Both the position numbers and the translations under genes were made by a program. Below are positions 8,440 to 16,895 of a stretch of DNA of 64,000 nt, piece after piece (the stretch's first letter is position 1; each line of letters opens with the position of its first letter). The notes below the pieces were generated by a model. That model did no database searches, was not told the DNA's origin, and saw only the letters and a list, made by a program, of their open reading frames with translations. The DNA comes from JAKALD01 sp963817785 (GTDB lineage: Bacteria; Pseudomonadota; Gammaproteobacteria; Burkholderiales; SG8-39): positions 62,001 through 126,000 of the forward strand of contig CAWFPL010000003.1 of assembly GCA_963817785.1 (NCBI GenBank). Reading direction: 5' to 3'.

Positions 8440-9503
8440 CGTGCTTCCTCTCGCCAGAATGGAAAGCGGGGGTGCTCATCGAGGATGCGCTCGAGCAGCG
8501 CGCGCGAGGCGCGAAGCTGGCGCATCTGGATGTCGTGCGTCTGCTCGACGGCCTGGTCCACGAACCGCCTGCGCTCGAGCTGGTCATTGCGGAACTCGTT
8601 CAGCAGGATCATGCACCACTTAAGGCCGAAAAGCGGATACAGGGCCTCCACGCGCGCGCGCCATTGCGGGTCTTCGTCGAATACCGACGCGAACCGGCCG
8701 GCAAGGTACGTGCGCAGCGGCTGCGCCAGGTCCATGCGCGGGTGAAGCAGTGCGTCGGAGAGCGCCTTCGCCGGGTCGTCCCAGCCGAAGTATTCGAAGT
8801 CGAGGAAAACGAGGGATCCGGCGGCGGTTCTGACGGAGTTGTGAAATCCCAGGTCGGACGGGCTGAGCGTGCGGCGTTCAAGGGGAATCTCGGCATCGAA
8901 ATCCCTGCTGCGCGTTCGTGCCCAGGCGGCGAACTGCGCCAGTGCCGGCGCGAATTCGCCGCGCAGATACTGCCGCAAGGCGTCGTAGCTGTCTCCGCTG
9001 CCTTCCAGCCCGGCCATCCGGCGGTACCGCTCGGCGACGTTGTCGACAACCGCGGCGACGCTGAAGAACGCCTCTGCTGCGGGCGGAAGCTCCAGGCTTC
9101 CGGGCGCGCCGGCGAGCGCCTTCAGCGCGCGGACGAAGGCGGCCAGCTGATCGAGGTCGCGCTCCGAGGCGTCCGCGCCTTCGACGGGGGTGCCTTCCAC
9201 ATACGCGTAGAGAGCGACCTGCTGGCGATGGTCTTGCTTGAGCGGCTCGGGTATGCACCGCATGCCGTGCTGCCACAGAAATTCGAAGGCGTCGAACTCC
9301 ACCTGTGAGCGGCTGCGTCCGTCCGCGGTCCGGCCGAAATAGAACTTGGCGACCTGCTCGCCGCCGTTCCCGTGCACGCGGTAAACGCGGCTGTTGCGCC
9401 CGCCGCCGATGCGCTCGAGGCGGAGCGCCTCCTTGCCGATCAGGCCGGCCACGACGCGTGCGTGCTCCGTGGCGAGCCCGTCACTCGTCTCGAGCATTGG
9501 CAT
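8436..9503 (-). CDS. APH-fold phosphotransferase (sugar kinase-like)
   Basis: A 355-residue protein of the aminoglycoside-phosphotransferase/choline-kinase fold. The N-lobe has GGGRNSRVYRV and a VAKFYF lysine strand. The catalytic loop reads SPSDLGFHN: the catalytic Asp and Asn are in place, but the usual leading His is Ser. The metal motif is LDFEYFGWDDP. In this operon it more probably phosphorylates a sugar than an antibiotic. The start at 9503 has GAGG about nine bases upstream and avoids overlap with the HAD gene ending at 9515; the open frame runs back to 9569. Confidence 0.75.
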   Translation of the reverse strand: MPMLETSDGLATEHARVVAGLIGKEALRLERIGGGRNSRVYRVHGNGGEQVAKFYFGRTADGRSRSQVEFDAFEFLWQHGMRCIPEPLKQDHRQQVALYAYVEGTPVEGADASERDLDQLAAFVRALKALAGAPGSLELPPAAEAFFSVAAVVDNVAERYRRMAGLEGSGDSYDALRQYLRGEFAPALAQFAAWARTRSRDFDAEIPLERRTLSPSDLGFHNSVRTAAGSLVFLDFEYFGWDDPAKALSDALLHPRMDLAQPLRTYLAGRFASVFDEDPQWRARVEALYPLFGLKWCMILLNEFRNDQLERRRFVDQAVEQTHDIQMRQLRASRALLERILDEHPRFPFWREEAR

Positions 9504-9514
9504 CGCGCCCGGCC

Positions 9515-10129
9515 TCAGGCCGCGAGGAGTTGCTGGTGGATTTCCGACCATGTGGCGACCGTGGTCCACAGCTCGGCCCTGCCCGAGGGCTGCCGCGGGG
9601 CAAACAGGATCCTTCTCACGGCCGCGGGGAACGTTGCGTCCAGAAAGGTTTCCTCGAGATCGTCGACGAAGTGTGTGACCCCGAGCGCCCTGATTCTCCC
9701 GATCTTGCGTTCACGGCTATCCTCGAAGAACACATGCTCTCGCGCCACCGCGTGCGGCCCGGATCCGAGCAGCCCCTCGCGCTCCATCCAGTCGATCGCG
9801 GCCTTGCGAAGATTCACGGTCGGATCGCCATAATTCGCAAACTCGGTCTTATGGCTCACGATTCGCACCGGGATGTCCCTCGCCTTGCAGCTGGCGATGA
9901 ATTGCTTGACGCCCTCCATCGCGTGCGCGTCGCGCATTCCCGGGCCGTAAGAATAGGTCTGCAACGCCCGCCACTTCGATTCGCCGTCGGGAAGCGCACG
10001 GATGGCATCGCGGATCATCTTCTTGTTCCGGGGCAGGTCGGCCGGAATCAAGCCCCTCGCCACTCCGATCCGGTGCATCAGCTCGTCGTAGCTCGCGATG
10101 GTGTTGTCGAAATCGATGCCAACGATCAC
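9515..10129 (-). CDS. HAD-superfamily phosphatase
   Basis: A 204-residue HAD hydrolase. Motif I IVGIDFDNTIASYDEL is at the extreme N-terminus, a Ser/Lys motif (IVSHKTEFA) follows mid-protein, and motif IV is VTHFVDDLEETF. Enzymes of this type remove phosphate from sugar phosphates; in heptose pathways GmhB does this between the kinase and nucleotidyltransferase steps, so it may fill a comparable place here. GTG 10129 was chosen because family members start right at motif I; a TTG at 10180, overlapping the upstream stop, is the alternative. Confidence 0.75.
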   Translation of the reverse strand: MIVGIDFDNTIASYDELMHRIGVARGLIPADLPRNKKMIRDAIRALPDGESKWRALQTYSYGPGMRDAHAMEGVKQFIASCKARDIPVRIVSHKTEFANYGDPTVNLRKAAIDWMEREGLLGSGPHAVAREHVFFEDSRERKIGRIRALGVTHFVDDLEETFLDATFPAAVRRILFAPRQPSGRAELWTTVATWSEIHQQLLAA

Positions 10130-10176
10130 GTTCGATCGTCCGTGCCCGCTGCGAGAGTCGGCATGCGGAAGGCCGT

Positions 10177-11181
10177 TCAACGCAGGTGCAGATGCTGCAT
10201 CCGCTGGATGTTGTAGTAGCGGTCGTCGGTCATCGGGCCCGGAATGTGCCCCGCCTGGAACGCCGCGCGCAGGTCGCGCACCGCGTCCTCGAGGGAGCGC
10301 TGGGCCGTGAAGCCGAGCTCGCGGCGAATCTTCTCCGAGGAGACGCGATACGAGCGGTTGTCATTGGTCGGCGTGGTGACGATCTTGATGTCCTCGCCGA
10401 TGACGTGACGCACCATATCGGCGATCTCGCGGACCTTGAAATTATGGTAGCCGACGTTGTAGATCCTGCCGTCGATCGCCGCGGCCGGCCATTTGAGGGC
10501 CTCGAGGTACACCCGCACCATGTCATCGATGTGGATGTTGGGCCGCATCTGCTCGCCGCCGAACACCTTGATGACGCGGTTGTTGATGGCGTGATTGGTG
10601 AGAATGTTCACCGTGAGATCGAGCCGCAGCCGCGGGGAGTAGCCGCACACCGTGGACGGCCGGATGGTGAGCACCGCGAATCCCGGCGCGCGCTCGCGCA
10701 TGAGCACCTCTTCGCAAAGCGCCTTGTACTTGGAGTAGTCGGTCAGGGGTTCGAGCGGCAGATCCTCGGTAACGTCCTGCTCCTCCTTGATGCCGTAGAC
10801 GCTCGAGGACGATGCATAGATGAAGCGCCTGACTCCGCTGTCCTTCGATATCTTGACTAGGTCGACGAACGCGTCGTAGTTGATCGACTTGCCGAGCGCC
10901 GGATCGAGCTCGAAGCTCGGGTCGTTCGAAATGCACGCGAGGTGGATCACGGCGTCGCACCCCGGGACGATCCTGCGCAGCAGCGCCGTATCGCGCAGGT
11001 CGCCCTTGATCTGCTCCAGCCCGGGATTGGATTTGACCGCGTCCAGAACGCTATCGCCGTACAGGTAGAGGTCCAGCACCTTGACGCGGTAGCCCGCCTC
11101 GAGGAGGGCGGGAACGACCGCTGCGCCGACGTAACCTGCGCCGCCGGTGACGAGAATGGTCTTCAATGCCTGGTCTGCCAT
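10177..11181 (-). CDS. NAD-dependent epimerase/dehydratase (extended SDR)
   Basis: A 334-residue extended SDR with ILVTGGAGYVGAAVVPALLEAGYRV at the start (split here as TGGAGYVG for NAD binding), HLACISNDPSFELDP, the ASSSSVYG strand and YSKYK as YxxxK. It belongs to the GalE/WcaG-type group that modifies nucleotide sugars at C4 or by dehydration. It is 64 bases downstream of the SIS isomerase gene in the same operon and ends one to four bases before the HAD gene, depending on that start. The specific substrate is not evident. Confidence 0.82.
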   Translation of the reverse strand: MADQALKTILVTGGAGYVGAAVVPALLEAGYRVKVLDLYLYGDSVLDAVKSNPGLEQIKGDLRDTALLRRIVPGCDAVIHLACISNDPSFELDPALGKSINYDAFVDLVKISKDSGVRRFIYASSSSVYGIKEEQDVTEDLPLEPLTDYSKYKALCEEVLMRERAPGFAVLTIRPSTVCGYSPRLRLDLTVNILTNHAINNRVIKVFGGEQMRPNIHIDDMVRVYLEALKWPAAAIDGRIYNVGYHNFKVREIADMVRHVIGEDIKIVTTPTNDNRSYRVSSEKIRRELGFTAQRSLEDAVRDLRAAFQAGHIPGPMTDDRYYNIQRMQHLHLR

Positions 11182-11245
11182 GGGGATCGCACTTCGCTCA
11201 AGTAATGAATTGGAATTCCGTTCGCCGATCGTCGCGTCGCAGTCG

Positions 11246-11842
11246 CTATTGGCCGAGCCGCAGGCGATCCGCGATGTTGTGCAGCACGAACTGATGGCCG
11301 ATTTCGACCATGCCGTAGTCGCTCGAGTCGAGCCACACGTTGTAGTCCCCCAGAAGGCGCAGGGGATTGTCCGGCTTGAAGCCGCTCAGGGTCAGCGTCA
11401 TCCCTCCCGCCTCGCGCATGGCGATGGCGGCGTTGCGGATGTTGCGGGACTGCCCGGAACTGCTGATGGCAACCAGGATGTCCTTGGGCGCCGCCATGGT
11501 CGACACCAGGCGCGCGAATGCCACTTCGTATCCGTAGTCGTTGCTCATGCAGGTCAGCAGCGAGGCGTCGTGCAAGGTGGCCGCTCGCAGCTTCCCAACG
11601 TTGAGAAAATCCGTAACCGCATGGCTTGCGACGCCGGCGCTGCCACCGTTTCCCACGATGTAGACGTGACCGCCACGGCCGCGCAATTCCTTGAGAAGCG
11701 CCACCAGTTCCCGCAGCGAGGCTTCGGCCTCGCGGCGCTTCCCCTCCTTGTCGGAGAACTGGGCGCCGGCGACCACGTGTTGCAGGTCTGCTCCGCGCGC
11801 GCCGAGCGTCAGATCCGGCGCTACCTCAGGCGCTGCCGACAC
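11246..11842 (-). CDS. SIS-domain sugar-phosphate isomerase (GmhA-like)
   Basis: A 198-residue SIS protein with VYIVGNGGSAGVASHAVTDF and DILVAISSSGQSRNIRNA, the two sugar-phosphate binding loops seen in phosphoheptose isomerase GmhA. GmhA converts sedoheptulose-7-phosphate to D-glycero-D-manno-heptose-7-phosphate; with a transketolase in the same operon such a reaction is plausible here but unproven. GTG 11842 is the best start, overlapping the upstream epimerase by 17 bases; an ATG at 11899 would overlap it by 74 bases with sequence unlike this family. Confidence 0.8.
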   Translation of the reverse strand: MSAAPEVAPDLTLGARGADLQHVVAGAQFSDKEGKRREAEASLRELVALLKELRGRGGHVYIVGNGGSAGVASHAVTDFLNVGKLRAATLHDASLLTCMSNDYGYEVAFARLVSTMAAPKDILVAISSSGQSRNIRNAAIAMREAGGMTLTLSGFKPDNPLRLLGDYNVWLDSSDYGMVEIGHQFVLHNIADRLRLGQ

Positions 11843-12851
11843 GTTGGTCTCCCAGGTACTTGAACCAGGACTCCGTGGCCTTGGCAATGGAATGGACATC
11901 CCAGAGCGGCGCCTCGCGCCAGTAGTCGATGTTTTTGAGAACCAGCGCCACGCCCTCCTCGAAGGACACGCGCGGAGCCCAACCCAGATCGCGCTTGATC
12001 CTGGTGATGTCGGCCCAGGTGCAATCGGGCTCTCCCGGCCGCTTGGGCATATGGGTGACCTCGCCCTTGAGCAATTCGACCAGACGGTTGACCGAGTTGG
12101 GGGCGCCCGCGCCGACGTTGTAGGCCCCGCCGGACAGGTCGGCCTGCGCGGCGCGCCAAAAGGCCTCGGCGACGTCCGTCACGTACAGGAAATCGCGCTT
12201 CTGGCTGCCGTCCCCGACGACCGTGAAGGGTTCGCCGGCAAGCTTTTGCCGAAGAAAGACACCGAATACGGCGCCGTAGGCACCGGAGGTGCGCGACCGC
12301 GTCCCGTAGGCGTTGAAGATGCGGATCGAGTTGACCGGGAGGCGGTACACCTTGTTCCAATGCATCACCGCCAGCTCCCCGAGGTATTTGCTCAGGGCAT
12401 AGGGATACTGCGGCGAGATGGGGTGATCCTCGCTCGTAGGAACCCGGGCAAGGCCGTAGCATGAGGACGAAGCCGCGTAGACGAATTTGGCGATGCCCGC
12501 ATGGCGCGCGCATTCGAGCATCCGCACCGTTCCCTGCACGTTCACCGACAGGTAGTCGATCGGCTGCTCGATCGAGGGAACGATGTCGCCTATGCCGGCG
12601 AAATGGAAAACGTACTGCGCACCCGCGAAAAGCGGATCGCCAGGATCGAAATCCCTGATGTCGCGGAATTCGGCGCGCACTTGGCCGCCCTGCGCGTGAT
12701 GCGCGAGGTTGGCTTCGCGCCCGCCGGCGAGGTTGTCGATGACCCGCACCTCGTACCCCTTCGCCACCAGCAGATCGACCATATGGCTGCCGATGAAGCC
12801 GGCGCCGCCGGTGACCACCGCGACTGGACTCGATTTTTCTGAAGAGGTCAT
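11826..12851 (-). CDS. NAD-dependent epimerase/dehydratase, first gene of the sugar operon
   Basis: A 341-residue extended SDR with VAVVTGGAGFIGSHMVDLL as the dinucleotide motif, FHFAGIGDIVPS, the AASSSCYG strand and YALSKYLGE as YxxxK; NSIRIFNAYGTRSRTSG resembles UDP-glucose 4-epimerase and GDP-mannose dehydratase families. ATG 12851 gives the normal N-terminus; the open frame continues upstream to 13010, but that extension is not SDR-like and would overlap the promoter. It is the first gene after the promoter at 12995-13023, with a leader of roughly 140 bases, and overlaps the SIS gene by 17 bases. Confidence 0.84.
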   Translation of the reverse strand: MTSSEKSSPVAVVTGGAGFIGSHMVDLLVAKGYEVRVIDNLAGGREANLAHHAQGGQVRAEFRDIRDFDPGDPLFAGAQYVFHFAGIGDIVPSIEQPIDYLSVNVQGTVRMLECARHAGIAKFVYAASSSCYGLARVPTSEDHPISPQYPYALSKYLGELAVMHWNKVYRLPVNSIRIFNAYGTRSRTSGAYGAVFGVFLRQKLAGEPFTVVGDGSQKRDFLYVTDVAEAFWRAAQADLSGGAYNVGAGAPNSVNRLVELLKGEVTHMPKRPGEPDCTWADITRIKRDLGWAPRVSFEEGVALVLKNIDYWREAPLWDVHSIAKATESWFKYLGDQRVGSA

Positions 12852-12994
12852 AAACTTTCTTGAAGGTGACCGCCGGCACCCGTCGGGTGCGAAACGGATC
12901 CGGCCGCGTGCGCTTGCGTCGCTCGCCAGCCTAAAATGGCTGCCTGCGGATGGATTCGGCCGGAAAGGGACGCGGCAAATTGCCAGATTTGCGC

Positions 12995-13023
12995 ATTTTA
13001 CAGCCTGCACCGCCCCATGACAA
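12995..13023 (-). promoter_or_regulatory. Sigma-70-type promoter for the nine-gene sugar operon
   Basis: On the minus strand TTGTCA (13018-13023) and TAAAAT (12995-13000) are separated by exactly 17 bases. Each hexamer is one mismatch from the consensus. It lies in the otherwise non-coding 12852-13116 stretch and points at the operon starting at 12851. A short perfect hairpin (GCACCC, three-base loop, GGGTGC) sits in the predicted leader near 12874. Confidence 0.55.
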
Positions 13024-13116
13024 AGAAAGGGCGTCTATGCGGGTCGCAGTGATACCGGATGATCGTTCGAGCGCTGGCCGCTCTAGTCGGCTGTACCCCC
13101 GGGGCAGGCCCTGACC

Positions 13117-13575
13117 ATGGATTGGCATCTCGAGAGCACGGCGCCGCTCGCGTTCGTCGACGCCGTTGCGGCCATCATCCTGGTCGACGGCGAGCAATAC
13201 CTGCTGCAGCTGCGGGACAATTTTCCGCATATCTTCTTTCCCGGACACTGGGGCCTGTTTGGCGGAGCCATCGAGCCGGGCGAGTCGGAAGAGCAGGCTT
13301 TGCGCCGGGAGGTAGAAGAGGAGACCGGAATCGCGCTCGGCGAGGCGACCCGGTTCTGCCGCATCATCCTGCAGCAGGATCAGCTGAACGGGCGGGCAAG
13401 CACACGGTCCTACTTCGAGTCCCGAATCACCTCCGCGGAGCTCGCCCGAGCGCACTTGACCGAGGGGGCTCGAATGCAGTCATTTACCGCGCGTGAGGTC
13501 CTCGAGATGCCCAGGATGAAGCCGAATGACGCGTTCGTGCTCTGGCAGCACGTCAACCGGAACCGGTTGTGGTGA
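13117..13575 (+). CDS. NUDIX hydrolase
   Basis: A 152-residue protein with a complete NUDIX box, starting GGAIEPGESEEQALRREV and ending EEETGI (G-x5-E-x7-REV-x-EE-x-G-I). Such enzymes hydrolyse nucleoside diphosphates linked to another group; nucleotide sugars are common substrates. The gene stands alone between the operon promoter and the convergent flippase-like gene. The ATG at 13117 gives a typical length. The true substrate is unknown; a housekeeping or regulatory role in nucleotide-sugar turnover is inferred from context. Confidence 0.85.
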   Translation: MDWHLESTAPLAFVDAVAAIILVDGEQYLLQLRDNFPHIFFPGHWGLFGGAIEPGESEEQALRREVEEETGIALGEATRFCRIILQQDQLNGRASTRSYFESRITSAELARAHLTEGARMQSFTAREVLEMPRMKPNDAFVLWQHVNRNRLW

Positions 13576-13665
13576 CGTTGCGGCGGCGAACTCGCCCGCG
13601 ACGTGAATGCGGCCGGCGCGACATGCCGTCCGGGATACGCACTCCGCGGACCGCCGTCGTCGCCG

Positions 13666-14637
13666 TCACGGCATACTCGGGCGGACGAGGAACCAAACAC
13701 CGCCCACCAGGCTCCATGAAAGTTGCGCCATGACCAGCAAGAGCGAAAAAGCGACAGCGACCTCGGGATGACCGCGCGCCACACCGATTGCCGAAAACAG
13801 GGCGATGAGCACCACCTCGCGCACGCCATATCCGCCGATGCTGATCGGCAGGCTGACGGCCGTCTGGACGATCGCCAGCACCAGCGCAATCTCGAAGTAA
13901 TCGAGCCGCAGCCCGAGCGCGCGCGCCGACAGGTGCGCGGCGAGAAAGCCGGCGAGCTGGGCGAGCAGCGAGCAGGCGATTCCGATCAAGGGATACCGGG
14001 GGTGGTGGCGCAAGCCCTGCGCAAACAGCAGGAGACGACTGGCGATGGGCGCGTGGGCGGCGCGTTCGAGCAGTCGCCGCAGCGCGCCGGGAAGCTTCCC
14101 GCGCGGCACGAAGAGCAGCAGCGCAGCGGCGATCGCGCTGCACGCGAGGACCGGCGGCAGCACAGTAAGCAGGCGAAGGAGGGAGGGGTTGCCCTCCGCG
14201 ATCGCCGGGCGCAGCAGGAAGGCCGCGTACCCGAGCGAAAGGAGCACCAGGAGTCCCAGCAGGCGGTCGAACAGCGCTGTTGCCACCAGGCGCGTGACTT
14301 CGCCCGGGAACAGCCGGGACGCGTAATACACGCGCGCGGCGTCGCCGCCCGTCGAGCCGGGGAGGAAGGAGTTGAGGAACGCGGCAACCAGGTCGATCGA
14401 GAGCGCGGAGCGGTAGCGCAGCGCCAGCCCCTGGCCGGAGAGAAGCAGGCGCCAGCGCAGCGTGACGAGGGCGTAGGCAACGCCCTGCACCATGATCGCC
14501 GGAAGATAGAGCCGCAGCCGGACGCCGGACAGGATGCGGCCGACGTCCGCCCAGTGCAGCCGCTGGACGATGTAGGCGAGCAGCGCGAGCGTGACCGCGA
14601 TCTTGATCGCGAGAAGCGCCTTTCTTCGTCGGTTCAC
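13666..14637 (-). CDS. YbhN/UPF0104-type membrane protein (LPG-synthase TM-domain family)
   Basis: A 323-residue polytopic membrane protein with about eight hydrophobic helices. It contains LNSFLPGSTGGDAARVYY, the conserved pattern of the lysylphosphatidylglycerol synthetase transmembrane/UPF0104 family, plus a SIGGYGVRE segment near the C-terminus. Members act as lipid or lipid-linked-sugar flippases or have unknown roles; in a polysaccharide locus a lipid-carrier function is attractive but unproven. GTG 14637 has GGAG nine bases upstream; GTG 14670 is a longer alternative that would extend into the direct repeat at 14664-14733. Confidence 0.8.
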   Translation of the reverse strand: MNRRRKALLAIKIAVTLALLAYIVQRLHWADVGRILSGVRLRLYLPAIMVQGVAYALVTLRWRLLLSGQGLALRYRSALSIDLVAAFLNSFLPGSTGGDAARVYYASRLFPGEVTRLVATALFDRLLGLLVLLSLGYAAFLLRPAIAEGNPSLLRLLTVLPPVLACSAIAAALLLFVPRGKLPGALRRLLERAAHAPIASRLLLFAQGLRHHPRYPLIGIACSLLAQLAGFLAAHLSARALGLRLDYFEIALVLAIVQTAVSLPISIGGYGVREVVLIALFSAIGVARGHPEVAVAFSLLLVMAQLSWSLVGGVWFLVRPSMP

Positions 14638-14663
14638 GCGCACCTTCTCCGGGATGCGGGGAC

Positions 14664-14733
14664 CATGCACGGAAGCGTGGCTTGCCCGCGCGAATCCATG
14701 CGTGCGGATCCGCGGCGCGAGGATAACCGGGTT
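14664..14733. repeat. 70-bp imperfect direct repeat, left copy
   Basis: This stretch matches 17148-17217 over 70 bases with scattered substitutions and two compensating small gaps; 19 bases (14708-14726 and 17192-17210) are identical. Both copies have the same orientation and enclose a lower-GC segment with the interrupted methyltransferase gene and its IS630 element. The 170 bases after this copy (14734-14905) are AT-richer than the surroundings, and no gene was found in them. Confidence 0.7.
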
Positions 14734-14905
14734 TCGGCACTAGCTCCAGACGCTGGCGCTGTTAACTTTCGCGCCTGACCGATCCAAGGTATATCCCAGT
14801 AGCCGATTGAGGTTGCGCGACCTTCGCGACGACAGAAGTGGTCAAGGTAAAATGAAGATGTGGCTCAATGTGTAATGGCAACCAACAGCTATGTAGATCA
14901 CGCCA

Positions 14906-15388
14906 TTACGACTTCACGAAGAGACGCTTGAGTCGCGCGCGGTACCTGCGGATAAGTTCTCGCTGAAGGTCCCAGCCCGATATTTGCATGAGGTGAAATG
15001 CCGCTGTGGTGCCCGCGTGCTGCGAACCGCTGACTCGTCCGTATGGGTCGGCGCCTCGCCACACCTCTGGATTCAATCCTAGGCTGGTACCGGTCTCAAG
15101 TGGCATCCTAAAGGGGCTATCAGCGGCTTTCCGCCAAATGAACTCTATTCCGGCATCTAGCCAGCCAGTAGAGGGATAGCCATTCGCCCTCATGAAGTCG
15201 GGCGCGGGATACTCGCTCGTGTTTTGAGAATAACGCTGGAATACGATTTCATAGGAATTTGCGGCCGCAAGATCCCGGAAGAAGATCGGGTTGTAGCAAA
15301 AATATCCGTGTGTGTGATAGCCACCCATGGGAAGGTCGTGATAAATGATCCCACCTACTTTCGTCAGTTCGTGAATCGTCTGCATTGC
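14906..15388 (-). pseudogene. C-terminal half of a methyltransferase-like gene split by IS630
   Basis: A 160-residue C-terminal fragment (GGIIYHDLPMGGYHTHGYFCYNP at its start, shown here only in part as IIYHDLPMGGYHTHG). It continues the N-terminal fragment at 16494-16895: removing the element and one TA copy rejoins codons as CTA GCA ATG, giving QLLAMQTIHE in frame and a complete 294-residue protein. The local GC content is lower than in the neighbouring genes, suggesting acquisition. The fragment begins at an internal ATG (15385) but has no upstream ribosome site and no nucleotide-binding half, so it is unlikely to work alone. Confidence 0.85.
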
Positions 15389-15390
15389 TA

Positions 15391-15415
15391 TTGAGTATTA
15401 CCTAACCGCATGACA
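15391..15415 (+). repeat. IS630 terminal inverted repeat, left end
   Basis: Begins TTGAGTATT directly after the TA target copy. It pairs with the right end at 16469-16493, with two mismatches in 25 bases. Confidence 0.9.
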
Positions 15416-16419
15416 TTAGAACAGTTGAGCCTGTTCCCAGCAGGAGGCGATGATGGCGGAGCGCCGTTGGGCGGATTTCAGCTTGCCGCGAGCGGCGTGC
15501 TGGAGTTCGCTCAAGGTCTCGGGGCAGAAGTTCGCCAGCGCATGGCGCTTGAGCCAAGCCCAGAGGTACTCCACGGGGTTGAGTTCCGGGGCGTAGCCGG
15601 GCAGGAACTCGAGCTGGATGTCGCCGTCGGTCGAGTCCACGTAGTCGCGCACCAAGCGACTGCGGTGAGGTCTGCCTCCATCCCACAAGATGAGAAGCCG
15701 GCGGCGATAGTGGGCTTTGAGCGCCTTGAGGAACTCGAGGACCTGCTCTTTCTTGACCGAGCCTTCGTGAAGCCGAAAGCACACGCCGCGATAGTGCATT
15801 CCGGCGATCACCGAGACGTGGTCCCAGTTGAAGCAGAACTGGAGCACCGGAGTCTCGCCTCTCACCGCCCAGGTGCGCACCCGCGTGGGGCGCTGCGACA
15901 GGCCCGATTCGTCGATGAAGACGATCAGCCGGTCCTCGCGGCGGGCTTTTTTTTAAGCCCGGGCCAGGTGTGCCGCTTCCAATGCTCGATGGCCACATCA
16001 TCGCGCTCCAGCGCACGCCGATCGGGCTTCTGGCTGGAGAAGCCCAACTGCCCGAGCAACCGCCAGACATGAACCTCGCTGTAGTGAACGCCGAAGCGCC
16101 GCTCGATAAACACGCGCACCCGCTTGATCGTCCAGAGCGACGTGCCAAAGCCGTGCGCCGTCGGGCCTTCGAGCAAAGCTACTTGCAGCTTGGACAGTTC
16201 CTCGGCACCGAGTCGGGCGGGACGCCCGCCCTTGCTCACGCTCCGAAGCGCATCGATTCCCTCGGACTCCAGCACGCCCTTCCAGCGGTATACCGTCTGG
16301 CGCGGCGCGCCCACCATAGCAGCCACCTGCGCGGGAGCGTGACCGGCCTGAAGCAGCCGCGCCGCCCGCACCCGGCGCTTCGCCCCGGCATCGATTTTGT
16401 TCTTCGTCTTCATGCGCAA
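15416..16419 (-). CDS. IS630 transposase, made by -1 ribosomal frameshift
   Basis: Two overlapping frames encode one DDE transposase. The first (16419 down to 15925) has the N-terminal helix-turn-helix region (QVAAMVGAPRQTVYRW) and ends at a stop soon after a run of eight A on the coding strand (15947-15954). Slipping back one base there continues into AARREDRLIVFIDESG, then LLILWDGGRPH and APELNPVEYLW, which supply the D, D and E catalytic residues (second frame down to 15416). Programmed frameshifting on an A-run is known in this family. The product would be about 330 residues. Confidence 0.88.
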
Positions 16420-16468
16420 ACTCCGATGTTATGCCAACACCCGAGTAACGCATGAGGAACAATTCGGT

Positions 16469-16493
16469 TGTCACGCGGTTAGGAAATACTCAA
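16469..16493 (-). repeat. IS630 terminal inverted repeat, right end
   Basis: Read on the minus strand it begins TTGAGTATT next to the TA copy at 16494-16495. It is the partner of 15391-15415. Confidence 0.9.
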
Positions 16494-16895
16494 TAGAAGC
16501 TGATTTATGACATGCTCGGTCGTGCCGAAATTCGTAACCAAGTCAAACCGACCCTTCAGGTCCGCTGGTACGTGATTGATGTTTAGGTCGAAGAGCGTTA
16601 CGCCATCGCCATCGAAGATATCCAGTGCGCAATAGCGGAAGCCGCAGGCTCGGAAGAGTTCTGCCGAGAATCCTCGTCTGGCTAACCGAATTACATCGTT
16701 GCTAGAAAGCGGCACAGCGCTCCAGTTAACGTTCTGCGAGCCGACGTAAAAATCTACGAAGGCTCGGACGATCTCCTCGCCGCCTTCGCAATACACTTCC
16801 TGAGCGCCGAGTTCCAGAATTTCAGCACGCGGCGCAAGCAAGCCATTCGCGGAGAGTTCCCGAATTTTCATTAGGTTTTTCGGGCCGATTCCCAT
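16494..16895 (-). pseudogene. N-terminal half of a methyltransferase-like gene split by IS630
   Basis: The first 134 codons of the interrupted gene, starting at ATG 16895 (MGIGPKNLMKIREL). It contains ILELGAQEVY, CALDIFDGDGVTLFDLN and FDLVTNFGTTEHVIN, a pattern like the SAM-binding part of class I methyltransferases. After the insertion it reads four codons into the element (LSIS) and stops at 16479-16481. The rejoined 294-residue protein is described with the C-terminal half. The function is lost unless the element excises. Base composition is less GC-rich than in flanking genes. Confidence 0.85.

Larger units (their letters stand above)
15391..16493 (-). mobile_element. IS630-family insertion sequence, 1103 bp
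   Basis: A complete element bounded by 25-bp terminal inverted repeats (15391-15415 and 16469-16493, two mismatches) and flanked on both sides by the dinucleotide TA (15389-15390 and 16494-16495), the known target duplication of IS630. It carries one transposase gene split by a -1 frameshift. The ends are intact and the host gene rejoins perfectly without it, so the insertion looks recent. Confidence 0.93.

Noticed and set aside
15416..16419. Two separate transposase genes
   Set aside because: The catalytic residues are divided between the frames and the A8 run joins them; one frameshifted product explains both.
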